Shown in pieces: positions 45,946 through 58,029 of a stretch of 64,000 nt of DNA (the first letter of the stretch is position 1; each line of letters begins with the position of its first letter). A program made the position numbers and the translations under genes. Location of the stretch: positions 39,092,896 through 39,156,895 of the forward strand of contig NC_091146.1 in NCBI RefSeq assembly GCF_041381155.1. The letters are read 5' to 3'. The notes below the pieces were generated by a model. The model saw only the letters and a list, made by a program, of their open reading frames with translations, was not told the DNA's origin and made no database searches. The DNA is from Argopecten irradians. Lineage: Eukaryota; Mollusca; Bivalvia; Pectinida; Pectinidae.

Positions 45946-48900
45946 AATTATTCTTATTATTTCCACGAAACCATCTTAACACTTTTTCTCACGAACGGAA
46001 CAAGGTACGGCGCTCAAATTTGGACACGTTATGTAAGTACATGAGTGCTTGAAACGTGAGTTCGATTTTGTACGATAACGTTCAAGGTCAAGGTCACAGA
46101 CGTAAAAAACAAATTTTTTTGGAACGAAGTTTAAACGCTCATTACTTCATTACCGTACGCTGTACATGGTTCACGTTTAATTATTCAAACAGATCTTCAC
46201 ATTGCGCGTGCTTTTTCCCATGCCATGTTATCAGAGATTATGTCAAGGTCAAGAGTTCGCTACGGGGTCAAACAAAGGTCAAAAACGAAATTTGTCACAG
46301 AAAAGTCTTGAATAGCGCATATGACAGATCATGCTCTCAGGAACATAAAATGACCAATTTCAAGGTCATATGATCAAAAATGGCGGAGATATAGGACATC
46401 AAAAATCGAATTTTTAGTTTATATTTGTCCTTGCGCGCGAGACGTTTAAGCGCCTTTAAACCTGTATGTACAGTCTTGATTTTTCGTACCTGTGTTGTAG
46501 GAACTTTTGTCTTCAAAAGTTATGAATTTCAAGGGGTTATATAGAAAAATGGTGGAAATATAGCTCTCCAATCATGGCAATTTGTTACATTTCCTTATTT
46601 TTCACCGTAATTTGTGAGATCGTAGCGCCTTTATCATCATTTTAAGTAGGATTTGGATTTTTTTGTAAATGTAGACTTTGGCCTATTGTCTGTACAGGTT
46701 TTTAATTTCAAAGACATAAATTTGAAAAATGACGGAAATATAGCCCTCCGAATATGGCGTTTCGTTCATTTTTTAACGTAAATTTTACCGTAATTTATGA
46801 AAATTCAAAGATAAATGTTTTGAATTAGATGTGAAAGATCATGCTCTCAGACACATCAAATGACTAATTTCAAGGTCATATTATTCAAAATGGCGGAGAT
46901 ATAGGACATCGAAAATCGAAACTTTAGTTTATATTTGTCCTTGCGCGAGACGTTTCAGCGCCTTTCAACCTGTATGTACAGTCTTGTGTTTTCATACCTG
47001 TGTAGTATAAACTTTTGTTTTGAAAACTTATGAATTTCAAGAGGTTATATAGAAAAATGGCGGAAACATAGCTCTCTGAATATGGCGATTTGTTTCATTT
47101 TCTTATTTTTTTTCCCGTAATTTGTGAGCTCGTAGGGCGTTTATCATTTAATGTTAGGGCGTTGATTTTTATGTAAATACAGACATTGGCATATTGTCTG
47201 TACAGGGTTTTTAATTTCAAAATCATGAATTTGAAAATGGCGAAAATATAGCCCTCCGAAAATGTCATTTCGTTCAATTTTTTAACATAAATTTTACCGT
47301 TTGTATACATTTTTTTTTCCGATTAAAAATGTTCTGAAGATTGGATATGAAAGAGCATGTTCTCGGACACATATAATGGGACTAATTTCAAGGTCATATG
47401 ATTCAAAATGGCGGATATATAACTCTTCAATTTTATTATTGTCCTTTCGGCGATTTTATTTTGTGCGTTGGATGTGGTTATCCTGTATTGTACGAATGTT
47501 GATGAGATTACATTATGTGGCCAAAGGGAGATAATCGTGACTTTAATTGTACGAGTTATTCCCCATTTGTCGATGATCTTCATAAGAAAGGAGAATGAAC
47601 GTGGAGTTGATAACCAAACATATGTGTTTTCTTGTTGTGAAGAATCAAGACATGTAGAGCGAGTTCCCCAACCGAACCTCTCACGTCCATGACACAACTG
47701 TAAATTAGTAAAAGGCATCAAGTACTAGAAGTTTATTAGGGATTTCCATTCCGGATGGAAATCCCTATTGTTATTGTTCTGTTTTTTCTTCTTATTATTA
47801 TTCTTATTTTTTCTTCTTTTTTTTTCTTATTTCCCCAAATCTTGTTAGCAGGATATCTCAGGAACGGAATAAGGTACGACGCTCAACTTTGGACACGTTA
47901 TGAATGTACATGAGATCTTGAAATGTACGTTCGATTTTTCACAAAAATGTTCAAGGTCAAAGTCACAGACGTAAAAATCTACTTTTTTGGAACGAAGTTT
48001 AAACGCTCATAACTTCATTACCGTACGCTGTACATCGTTCACGTTTTGTTATTCAGACAGATCGTGACATTGCGCGTGCTTTTCCCATGCCATATTATCA
48101 GAGATTATGTCAAGGTCAAGGAGCGTTCGCTACGGGAGATCAAAACAAAGGTCAAAAAAGAAATTTACCACAGAAAAAAATTTGAAAGTTGGATATGAAA
48201 GGTCATGCCCTCAGAAATATATAATGACGAGTTTAAGGTCATGAGATCCAAAATGGCGGAGATATAGGCCTTTGAAAAAAAGGCTATTTTGCCGTTTTCC
48301 CGCCAAAAATGTTTAAAGGTTTCAGCGCCTTTAATTACTTAACACACATGCTTGAATTTTTGTATAGACATAGTTATGGACAAATGTCTACAGAGCTTAT
48401 GCTTTTTTATTGACCTTGACATCCAAGGTCACAGGGTTCAAAAGCTTTAAATCTTTAAACGACTTCTTCTTTATAAATAAACAGGTGTAGAGCGCTGAAA
48501 TTTGGACACGTTATGTACGTATATGACGTGCTTGAAATGTACGCTCGATTTCGGAGGATAACGTTCAAGGTCAAGGTCACAGACATAAAAAACTACTTTT
48601 TTCGAACGAACTTTAAACGCTTCTAATTTCATAACCGTACGCACTACACAACATGTATGTTTCATTCTCCAGGTAGAACACGAGAATTCACTTTTTTTCT
48701 CATTACATGTTATCAGAAATTATGTCAAGGTCACGAGTTCGCTAGGGGGTCAAATGAGGTGAAACAAATGAGGTCAAACATGAAACTTTAACATAGAAAT
48801 AATTTGAAGGGCGCATATGAAAGAACATGCTCTCAGGCACATAAAATGACCAGTTTCAAGGTCATGTGATTCAAAATGGCGGAGATTATAGGACATCAAA

Positions 48901-51900
48901 TATCGAAATTTTAGTTTATATTTGTCCTTGCGCGAGACGTTTCAGCGCCTTTAACCGGTAGGTACAGTCTTGGTTTTTTCGTACCTGTGTTGTAAGAAAC
49001 TTTTGTCTTCAAAAGTTATGAATTTCAAGGGGTTATATAGAAAAAATGCGCGGAAATATAGCTCTCCAAATATGGTAATTTGTTTCATTTCCTGATTTTT
49101 TTCCCGTTATTTGTGAGCTCATAGGGCCTTTATCATTTCATGTAGGATTTTGATTTTTTGTAAATGTAGACTTTGGTCTATTGTTTGTACAGGTTTTTTT
49201 AATTTCAAAGACATAAGTTTGAAAATGGCGGAAATATTAGCCCTCCGAATATGGCGTTTCGTTCATTTTTTAACGTAAATTTTACCGTTATTCATGAAAA
49301 TTCAAAGAGAAATGTTTTGAATTGGATGCGAAAGAGCATGCTCTCAGACACATAAAATGACTAATTTCAAGGTCATATGATTCAAAATGGCGGTAATATA
49401 GGACATCAAAATCGAATTTTTAGTTTTATATTTGTCCTTGCGGCACGCGTTTTCAGCGTCTTTAAACCTGTATGTACAACGTTCATTTTTCATACCTATG
49501 TTGTATAAACTTTTGTCTTCAAAAGTTATGGATAATAAATGGGTTATATAGACAAATGCCGGAAAATATAGCTCTTCAAATATGTCAATTTGTTCCATTT
49601 CCTTTATTTTTTCCGTAATTTGTGAGCTCGTAGAGCCTTTATCATTTAATTTAAGGTGTTGATTTTTATGTAAATGTAGACATTGATATATTGTCAGTAC
49701 AGGGTTATAATTTCAAAATCAGAAATTAGAAAATGGCGGAAATACAGCCCTCTGAATATGGCGTTTCGTTCACTTTTTTAACGTAAAATTTTACCGTAAT
49801 TTAAGAAATTTCCAAGAGAAAGGTTTTGAATCGAATGTGAAAGGGCACGCTCTCAGACACATATATTCACCAGTTTCAATGTCATATGATTCAAAATGGC
49901 GGAGGTATCGAACATAAATTGTCCTTTTCAGCGATTTTATTTTGTGCGGTTGGGTGTTGTATACGTGTGTATGTACATTGTATTCACACAGTTGAGTTTA
50001 CATGATGTGGCCTGTGGCCAAAGGGAGATAATCCGTATCTAAAACTCTAATTGTACGAGTTACCCCACGAGTTATTCCCATTTGTCCATGATCTTCATAA
50101 GAAAAGGAGAATTTTTGCACTTTAAAAGAACCTGAAATTCTAATGTTCTACCTATTCATTATCAAAAATTGATATTTTGAACCTAAATCTCAATCTGAAT
50201 TTCCAAATTCATATCAAGGTTATCAATGAATATATTACCTGTCAGAAAAACATTTTTAATTTTGAATTTCATAATTAGCCAGCCATTCAGCGGCCGGGTT
50301 AAAATTCTGTCCTGGGCTCAATCTTTTTTTTTCGTTACACACGGGCCGTTTCGAAGGTCTTTTTTCATTTGGGCTGGTTGTTACCCTATACCCAACGTGA
50401 ATACTTTTAATATCGAGATGTTTTAAGTTCTACACGAACAATGTAACACAATCGCCATTATTTGCGTTAATACACGTACATGTACATGTGTAAGCAGCTA
50501 TCACCGCATGCATGGCGAGACCGTCCTTACGTGAACCTAGCTATCAATAGGACGTACATTTAATCAAAACAAAACAAACAAAACATAAAACAGGTAATGC
50601 ACAAACCCAATAACTGACAGATTTAAAACCTTGTTTATGTGTGTGTGCAGAGCTGTCACCTGTGACACTGGATGTTTAAGCAAAACCTGGGTGCTATGTG
50701 GGAAAAATACCCGGCAGTTTGAAACCACAGAACCAAATCACAAATTCACTTCAAAATTCTTTACAAAGTTTACATCTACATGTTTTGCCCGACCCACACA
50801 TTAACATTAACTGATGTTCCCTGAATATATCCAATCAGCAGGTTCCGATATATTCACCTCATGAAAATCTTGCGCCCAAAGGGGGATTCCCCTAAATCTG
50901 ATTTTCAGTTGGACCAGGGGACTACTTTCGTAAAAAACGCTTTCTGATTAATATGGTGAGTGAGATCGTCCGTTCGTTCAAGCAATCGTTTGTTCGCTAA
51001 CATTACTTATATCATTACATTAGGTGGAAATCCCGTGTTTTGATCGCTATCAAATCTAGTTCAGAATATCTTTGTATAGAAGATCAAAAGGTGCCTGAGA
51101 GGCGGGGCCAAAGAGTCAAAAGATTAAAAAAATATTTAAAAATTAGATCTTATCATTACTTATTATCAATACATAGGTGGACAATCCCTGTGTTTTGATC
51201 GCTCGAATCAAATCTTATGTTTCTTATTATTTTTATTATTCTTATTATTTCCACGAAACTTTGGTCAACATCTTTTTCTCACGAACGGAACAAGGTACTA
51301 CGCTCAAGTTTGGTCACGTTATGAAATGTACATATGAGCGTGGAAAAATGTAAAAATCGAATATTTGTACCGATAAAGTTCAAGGTCAAGGTCACAGACG
51401 TAAAAAAAAACAATTTTTTTCGTACGAAGTATTAAACGCGCTCCATTTACTTCTTTATACGCACGATGGATACCTTGGTTCACGTTTTAGTCTAATTCAG
51501 ACAGAATCGCGACATATGCGCGTTTGTTTTCCCAATGACCATGTTAACAGAGATTATGTCAAGGTCAAGAGTTCGCCTACGGGGGTCAAAATGAGGTCAA
51601 ACAAAGTGTCTAATCATGAACTATACCATAGAAATGTTTCGAATGGGCGCGCATATGAAAGAGCATGTTCTCAGGTACATAAAATGACCAATTTCAAAGT
51701 CATATGATTCAAAATGGCGGAGATATTGAAACATCAAAGATCGAGAATTTTAGTTTATATTTGTCCCTGCGCGAGACGTTTCAGCGCTTTTAAACCTGTA
51801 TGTATAGTGTTGATTTTTCAAAACCTATGTTGTATATGAACAGTTGTTTTTAAAAGTTATGGTATTTTAAAGGGGTTTATATAGAAAAATGGCGGAAATA

Positions 51901-53916
51901 TAGCTCTCCAAATATGGCAATTTGTTCCATTTCCTTATTTTTCACCGTTAATTTGTGAGCTCGTAGCACCTTCATCATAATTTAATGTAGGGTGTTGATT
52001 TTTTTTAAAATGTAGACTTTAACATATCAGCTGTATCGGGTTTCAATTTCAAAGACGAAGCACTGAAAATGGCGGAATTATAGCCCTCCGAATATGGCAT
52101 TTCGTTCATTTTTTAAAGTAGATTTTACCGTTATTTATGAATTTTCATTTTGTCTCGTTAAGAAAATTGTTTTGAATTAGATTTGAAAGAGCATGCTCTA
52201 AGACACCTGAACATAATGATGACCAATTTCAATGTCATTATGATTCAAAATGGCGGAGATATATGGACATCAAAAATCGAAATGTTTAGTTTATATTGTG
52301 TCCCTGCGCGAGACGTTTCAGCAGCGCCTTTAAACCTTTATGTACAGTCTTCATTTTTTCGTACCTGTATTGTTAGGAACTTTTGTTTTTTTAAGTTTAT
52401 GAATTTCAAGGGGGTGATATAGAAAATGGCGGAAATATAGCTCTCCTAAAATATGGCAATTTGTTTCATTTTCTTATTTTTTGTCCGTTATTTTGTGAGC
52501 TCGTAGGGCCTTTATTAGTTCATGTAGGGTGTTGATTTTTTCTATATTTCGACTTTAGCCTATTGTTTGTACAGATTTTTAATTTCAAAGTCATAACTTT
52601 GAAAATGGCGGAAATATAGTCCTCCGAATATGGCGTTTCGTTCATTTTTTAACGTAAATTTTACCGTAATTTATGAAAATTTCAAAGAGAAATGTTTTGA
52701 ATAGGATGTGAAAGAGCATGCTCTCAGACACAAAAAAAATGACTAAATTTCAAGGTCATATGATTCAAAATGGCGGAGATATAGGACATCAAAAATCGAA
52801 GTTTTAGTTTATATTTGTCCCTGCGCGAGACGTTTCAGCGCCTTAATACCTGTATGTACAGTGTTTATTTTCCGTACCTATGTTGTATGAACTTTTGTCT
52901 TCAAAAGTTATGGAGTTTAAAGGGGCTATATAGAAAAAATAGCGGAAATATAGCTCCCCAATTATGTGAATTTGTTCCATTTCCTTATTTTTTTACGTAA
53001 TTTGTGAGCTCGTAGGGCCTTTATGATTTAATTTAAGGTGTTGATTTTTATGTAAATGTAGACATTGATATATTGTCTGTACAGGGTTATAATTTCAAAA
53101 TCAGGAATTAGAAAATGGTGGAAATACACCCCTCCAAATATGGCGTTTCGTTCACTTTTTTAGCGTAAATTTTACCGTAATTTAAGAAATTTCCAAGATA
53201 AAGGTTTTGAATTGAATGTGAAAGGGCACGCTCTCAGACACATATATTCACCAATTTCAATGTCATATGATTCAAAATGGCGGAGGTATCGAACATAAAT
53301 TGTCCTTTCAGCGATTTTATTTTATGCCTTGGGTGTTGTATACGTATGTATGTACATTGTATTCACACAGTTGAGTTTACATGATGTGGCCTGTGGCCAA
53401 AGGGAGATATAATCCGTATCTGATACTAAAACTCTAATTGTACGACTTATTCCCATGAGTTATTCCGCATTGGTCCATGATCTTCATAAGAAAAGGAGGA
53501 TTTTTGCACTTTAAAAAGACCTGAAATTCTAATGTTTTTACCTATTCTTTGTCAAAATTGATATTTTGAACCTTATAATCTCAAACTGAATTTCCAATTT
53601 CATATCATGGTTATCAAGGAATAATTACCTGTCAGAAAGCATTTTTAATTTTGAAATTCATAATTAGCCAGCCAATCAGCGGCGGGTTAAAATTCTGTCC
53701 TGGGCTCAATCTTCGTTACACACGGGCCGTTTCGAAGGTCTCTTTTTTTCATTTGGGCTGGTTGTTACCTATACCCAACGTGAAATATTTTAATGTTTTA
53801 AGTTCTACGCGAACAATGTACACAATCGCCATGTTTGCGTTATTACACGTACATGTACATGTGTAGCTACACCGCATGCTTGGGAGGCCGTCCTTACGTG
53901 AACCTAGCTATTAATA
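45946..53916 (+). repeat. Repeat family X, array part 2
   Basis: The organisation is the same as in 27126-36118. Left modules are at about 45955, 47825, 48480 and 51240. A single hairpin unit (TTAGGGATTTCCATTCCGGA) lies at about 47737. Right modules are at about 50275-51065 and 53665-53916. AAAATGGCGG boxes recur throughout. The copy at about 51230-52500 differs from all others by many small insertions. Right modules include ACGTACATGTACATGTGTA. Open frames here are accidental, including the 132-aa minus frame at 47323-47721. Confidence 0.85.
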
Positions 53917-55625
53917 AATCAGAGTTATGTGCTCTGGGAAATTTGATTTTACGCGGAACGCGAATTGTGATCCCACAGAAATTGAGGAGTCATATTGTAA
54001 CACTGGGACACGAGGGACACCCAGGGATTGATTTGCAATGAAGCAGAGACTCAGGAGTAAGGTATGGTGGTCTCAAATGGACAGAGATATAGAATTATGC
54101 TGTAAATCATGATTCGTTTGTCAATTAGTGTCTAAACCTGAGTCCCTGAACCCATGACACGTACAGCATTTCCATCCAGACCATGGGAACATGTAGCAGT
54201 AGACTTTTTGGGACCGCTCCCATCAGGTGCTATTTACACTGGTAGATTACTACTCTCGTTGGTTAGAAGTCGTTCCTATGAAATCTACGACGACCGAACG
54301 CGTAATTGACGTGTTGTCCCAAATTTTTGGAACGCATGGACTTCCATTATCTGTTACAAGTGATAATGGACCACAATTTGTGAGCTCACAGTTTAAGGCT
54401 TACTGCAAGGAAAATGGCATTTGTGCATCGACGGATTACACCTATTTGGCCCAAGAGAATGGAGAAATCGAAAGGCAAAAATAGGTCACTGTTGAATCGT
54501 CTAAAAATAGCACAAGCAGAAGGGAAAAGTTAGAAGGAGGAGCTACAGAAGTATCTATTCATGTATTGGTCTTCTCCGCATGCAACGACAGGGAAAAGTC
54601 CAGGAGAATTACTTTTCGGGAGGAAATTATGGACCAAACTGTCTGAACTACTGTAATATTAAGACAGAGATCTGGAAAACGCGCGCGGATCGGGATCAGG
54701 AAAGGAAGGAAAAGGGAAAAGACTATTCTGACATAAAAAGAGGCTCCGAAACCAAGTAATATACAAAAAAAAGTCAGTGCAGTCATGAAAGTGGAGTGCA
54801 GTTTCAAAAGAAATATCACTCATGTTAAAAAAATTCCAGGAAAGGAAGATATGAGTTGTGTGGAAATCAAAATCAGGCATGTATGTGTCCAGTCAGATAT
54901 AGGTGTTAGGTCAGAATGGGCCTATGTCAACAATGTGTCAATATGGTGGGAAAAGTGCAATATAGAAATGTGTTACATGGCAGTGAAAAATGTTGAAATC
55001 CAAAATAGTCACTAGCAATGTGTCGACTAAAGGTTATTCAGGTAACAATGGTGAATGGTTGTCATTGGAAAGTCATGATTCCGATAATGAACTGGAATTG
55101 GATATTGAAATGCCTGAACCGGGATCGAACAACGGGATCACCGCAAATAACACCGTCCCCAAAGAAATCGAGTTCCAGGCCTGTCCGACCTTACGTAGAG
55201 TTCCACACAAATTCAAAGATTTTGTGATGTCCTAAAGTTACTTCAAATGATAAGACTGTAAATAAGTTATTGTTACAATTAATTAGTATATAGATAAGTC
55301 TAGAGATTGGACTTGTGCATAGGAGGACTTAACTTTGAGGTATTTGCAGTTTAACTGCATAAAAAAATGAATATTAACTAGTTTTTCAGGTTGAATTATT
55401 GAAATAATTAGTGAACATTACAATCATTTTCACTGGAGTCAAGTATACTGATAGTTGTGTGATATTTGCAATTTCTTATTTCTTGGCAGAAAAAAAAAAA
55501 CAGTTTCACTTTTGATATGATACAATTAAAATGGACATGGTTGAATCATATACATTGATAATGTTTTAAATTTGTATTAATTACAATTATCTTCATGTCC
55601 AAAAAAAAAATTGAAGGGAGGAGAT
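53917..55625 (+). pseudogene. Ty3/gypsy-like retrotransposon pol fragment (integrase), broken
   Basis: It starts abruptly inside an X right module, after CTAGCTATTAATA. The first segment has HEGHPGI and MDRDIELCCKS, the zinc-binding region before integrase. The core follows: VAVDFLGP with the first catalytic Asp, TSDNGPQF with the second, and ENGEIERQ with the catalytic Glu. At least four defects break it: a frame change near 54035, a stop where the zinc-binding Cys is expected (near 54108), a frame change near 54225 and an A-run insertion near 54480. About 500 bp of remnant 3' pol follows, with a frame at 54990-55235 ending FKDFVMS. Gag, protease, RT and a 5' LTR are absent. It cannot be active. 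Confidence 0.8.
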
Positions 55626-55850
55626 TGTAGTGTACAGATACTGATCCAAGGGAGGTAACTCCCACTTTGGTTTTGTTATTAAAAATTCTGCGTTATCACG
55701 TTTGTGAAGGTGGGATTCATAGTGTTAAAACTACTATCTATCTATCCTGGTCCAAAATCTCATTAGCATACGGGGTTGAAAATAAAGAATTGTAGCGAAT
55801 AATCATATGATATTTGAAACCATGATTGTAAAACATACTTGTTTCTGTTT
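55626..55850 (+). repeat. Possible 3' LTR start of the gypsy-like element
   Basis: A purine-rich tract (GAAGGGAGGAGAT) is followed by TGTAGTGTACAG, the layout of polypurine tract then LTR 5' end starting TG. CCAAGGGAGGTAACTCCCAC follows. No second LTR in the window allows the ends to be confirmed, and the right limit is a guess. Confidence 0.35.
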
Positions 55851-55852
55851 AA

Positions 55853-56780
55853 TAATCAAATAGTTTTAAATTAAAGGTAGGTGTAGGTTTTAGATTTCAA
55901 CATACCTATTTTGACCATAATTTTAAACACATATGAATGGTCTGTTTATTACAACTGACAACAGCGAACATTGTCTTAGTTTCGGAATCAAAAACAAGAT
56001 ATATAAAAGGACCCACAGGTAGTATAATATAAACTTATTGTTGACCTGTATTTGTTAGGTTTACTTATAAACATTGTTTATTTTTCGAAAGACGACCAGA
56101 TCAATGTGTAGTCATACTTTGTTACAGTGATACGAACCACTGGTTTTCTATCATGATACACAGCTTTGTAGAACATTTCTATGAGGCGTATTGAATCACA
56201 TTGTATTGTATGACGTTACATTTGTATTGTTCTATTGTTCTAGTGTAACGACTTGATAACAATCATAGACATTTAAATGGGACCTCCTCTGTGTGTCGTC
56301 TGTATACTAGTCTCCCTTTGATAAGGGCCGAGGTAGCCAAATCTGACAAACATTAACGTACACGACACCTGTACTAGTTAAAGCTCTCCATGCATTGATC
56401 CATTGGTCTTGTGTTGGAGGAATTAAGGGGCGCAGTGGCCGAGTGGTTCAAACTCCAAACATATCAACACAAATCCTCAACCTCTTAGTCACGAGTTCGA
56501 ATCCTATGTGGAGTAGTTGTCAGGCACTGAGTGCAAGTCGATGATTTACTTCGGATACTCCTACTTGTCCTCACCTACCAATTCCTGGTACGTCCTTGAT
56601 TCTAAAAGTTCTATAACGTCAAATCAATCTAAGGCGAAGCCATGATCTTAAACCCCTTAATACGTAAAAGTGGAAATTTTAAAACATATGTAACATAAGC
56701 AGCTGCTTAACTTATCAAACAACTTACACCTTTCTGGGTTTTAGCATTGATTATGATCATTCTTTTTCAATTACCAATTT
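55853..56780 (+). repeat. Dispersed ~0.8-kb repeat, copy 1, containing a SINE
   Basis: The landmarks AATCAAATAGT, TTTCAACATAC, ATGGTCTGTTTATTACAACT, ACTTGATAACAATCATAGAC and GGGACCTCCTCTGTGTGTCG occur in the same order at 62432-63200. The two copies have diverged by substitutions and by several deletions in copy 2. Confidence 0.85.
56427..56640 (+). repeat. tRNA-derived SINE
   Basis: GGCGCAGTGGCCGAGTGG contains a pol III A box (TGGCCGAGTGG), and GAGTTCGAATCC is a near-perfect B box, with Leu/Ser-tRNA-like spacing. The body continues with TTACTTCGGATACTCC, GGTACGTCCTTGATT and ATAACGTCAAATCAATC, the layout known from mollusc SINEs (CTCCGG..., CACGTCCTT..., GGACGTTAAAC). It probably does not encode a functional tRNA. 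Confidence 0.75.
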
Positions 56781-57263
56781 TTCAGCCTAAAAAAAAAACA
56801 TTAAATCGTTTTTGAAATGGTGTCTTAATACAACCTTGATCACAGGACAGCTTCACAAAGGGTTTTTTTTTTCATTCAGAGTCAAAAAGTGTTTTCTTTT
56901 TTCTGTTTGAATTCATGCACCGTGTTTCTAATTCAGATACTCGTTGTACACAAATTATTCACGCTTGGCGACTGTTTATTTCTTTGATGCAGATGTAGTA
57001 AACATCAAAGAAATTAACACTTTACTGTGTATTACTTTGTTGGTTATAAATAAAACACACTGCCATGTCATTTAAGTTATGAGTAGAACCGTCCTGTTGG
57101 TTTTAATAACTTTATCACATATTTATAATAGGATTTGATAAGAGCTAATGCTCTACTTACGATTGTAAAGAGTTTTGAAGCAAATTCATTTCCATATAAG
57201 GCAATAATTACCGTGTACGGTTACATTTATTCTGATACGCATGTCTGTTTAATAAACCATTGC

Positions 57264-57485
57264 TATAAAAGCCCAGACACCGTGACACTCCGGCACTCAT
57301 ACACTGTTTTGTATATACGGTGTAGTGTCTAAGACTTACTTATTAAGGATTATTGGATTTTCTATATCTTTCTGTGAATAATCAACAGATTCCTGACAAA
57401 TGATACAAGTCGTCAAATACGTGACTACAGACACATGATAGTCAGTGCAGCGTTAAACAGATCAAGGCCCTACTCTCGAGAACCG
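57264..57485 (+). promoter_or_regulatory. Candidate TATA promoter and 5' exon
   Basis: TATAAAAG at 57264-57271 is followed 33-35 bp later by CTCATACAC, a possible initiator around 57299. The sequence then runs to GAGAACCG|GTATGT at 57485, a reasonable splice donor. No frame is open through it, so it would be a 5' UTR exon of a plus-strand gene continuing to the right. No downstream coding exon was identified before the window ends. Confidence 0.3.
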
Positions 57486-57779
57486 GTATGTCATATATTA
57501 TATATTTCTCTTCTATTTAACTAATAATGTGTTGTGCTTTTATATTAATGATAATGGTTGTCTGGGTACGTTGAATGATTTTAATATGGTTAAGTATTCC
57601 TCTTATCGACACGATACCGACAATGTGACATTTAAACAGGAGGTAACAGTTTTTCACGCAAATGAATAGTATTTATTCTCTCGACAGTTGCATATATTTA
57701 TAGATATCTATATTGTTTCCGTCATCGTCAATGAACTCGATTGAACAGCTAATTGTATTCTAGTCATTCATATGTTCCC

Positions 57780-58020
57780 ACCAAAATTGGGGTCATGATC
57801 CCACGTTTCCCGCCGCATTGCTACGCCAGCGGCTATTTCCATAATAGAATCGCCGGTTACATTGCCCCAGCATGGCAATTTCTGCCTCTAACTCACACGG
57901 CCAATTTTGTCGACCTGCCGTTTTCCTGGGGATTTTTCCCCACAAGGCACTCTGGGTGACAGTCGCATGCACAGACACAAGTTTCAGGCCGTTTCGGGCG
58001 GGTCCGTACGCCCAGGGAAC
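57780..58020. other. GC-rich, CpG-containing patch
   Basis: This stretch is clearly richer in G+C and CpG than its surroundings (CCCGCCGC, CGCCAGCGGC, TTTCGGGCGGGTCCGTACGC). Open frames exist on both strands (57753-57959, 57793-57978, 57872-58078), as expected in GC-rich DNA with few stops. None has a recognised domain. It could be a promoter-associated island or an unrecognised exon. Confidence 0.35.
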
Positions 58021-58029
58021 TTATCAGAC

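Noticed and set aside
47323..47721. 132-aa minus frame in family X
   Set aside because: It runs antisense through the X repeat, has no domain, and equivalent frames in other X copies are closed.
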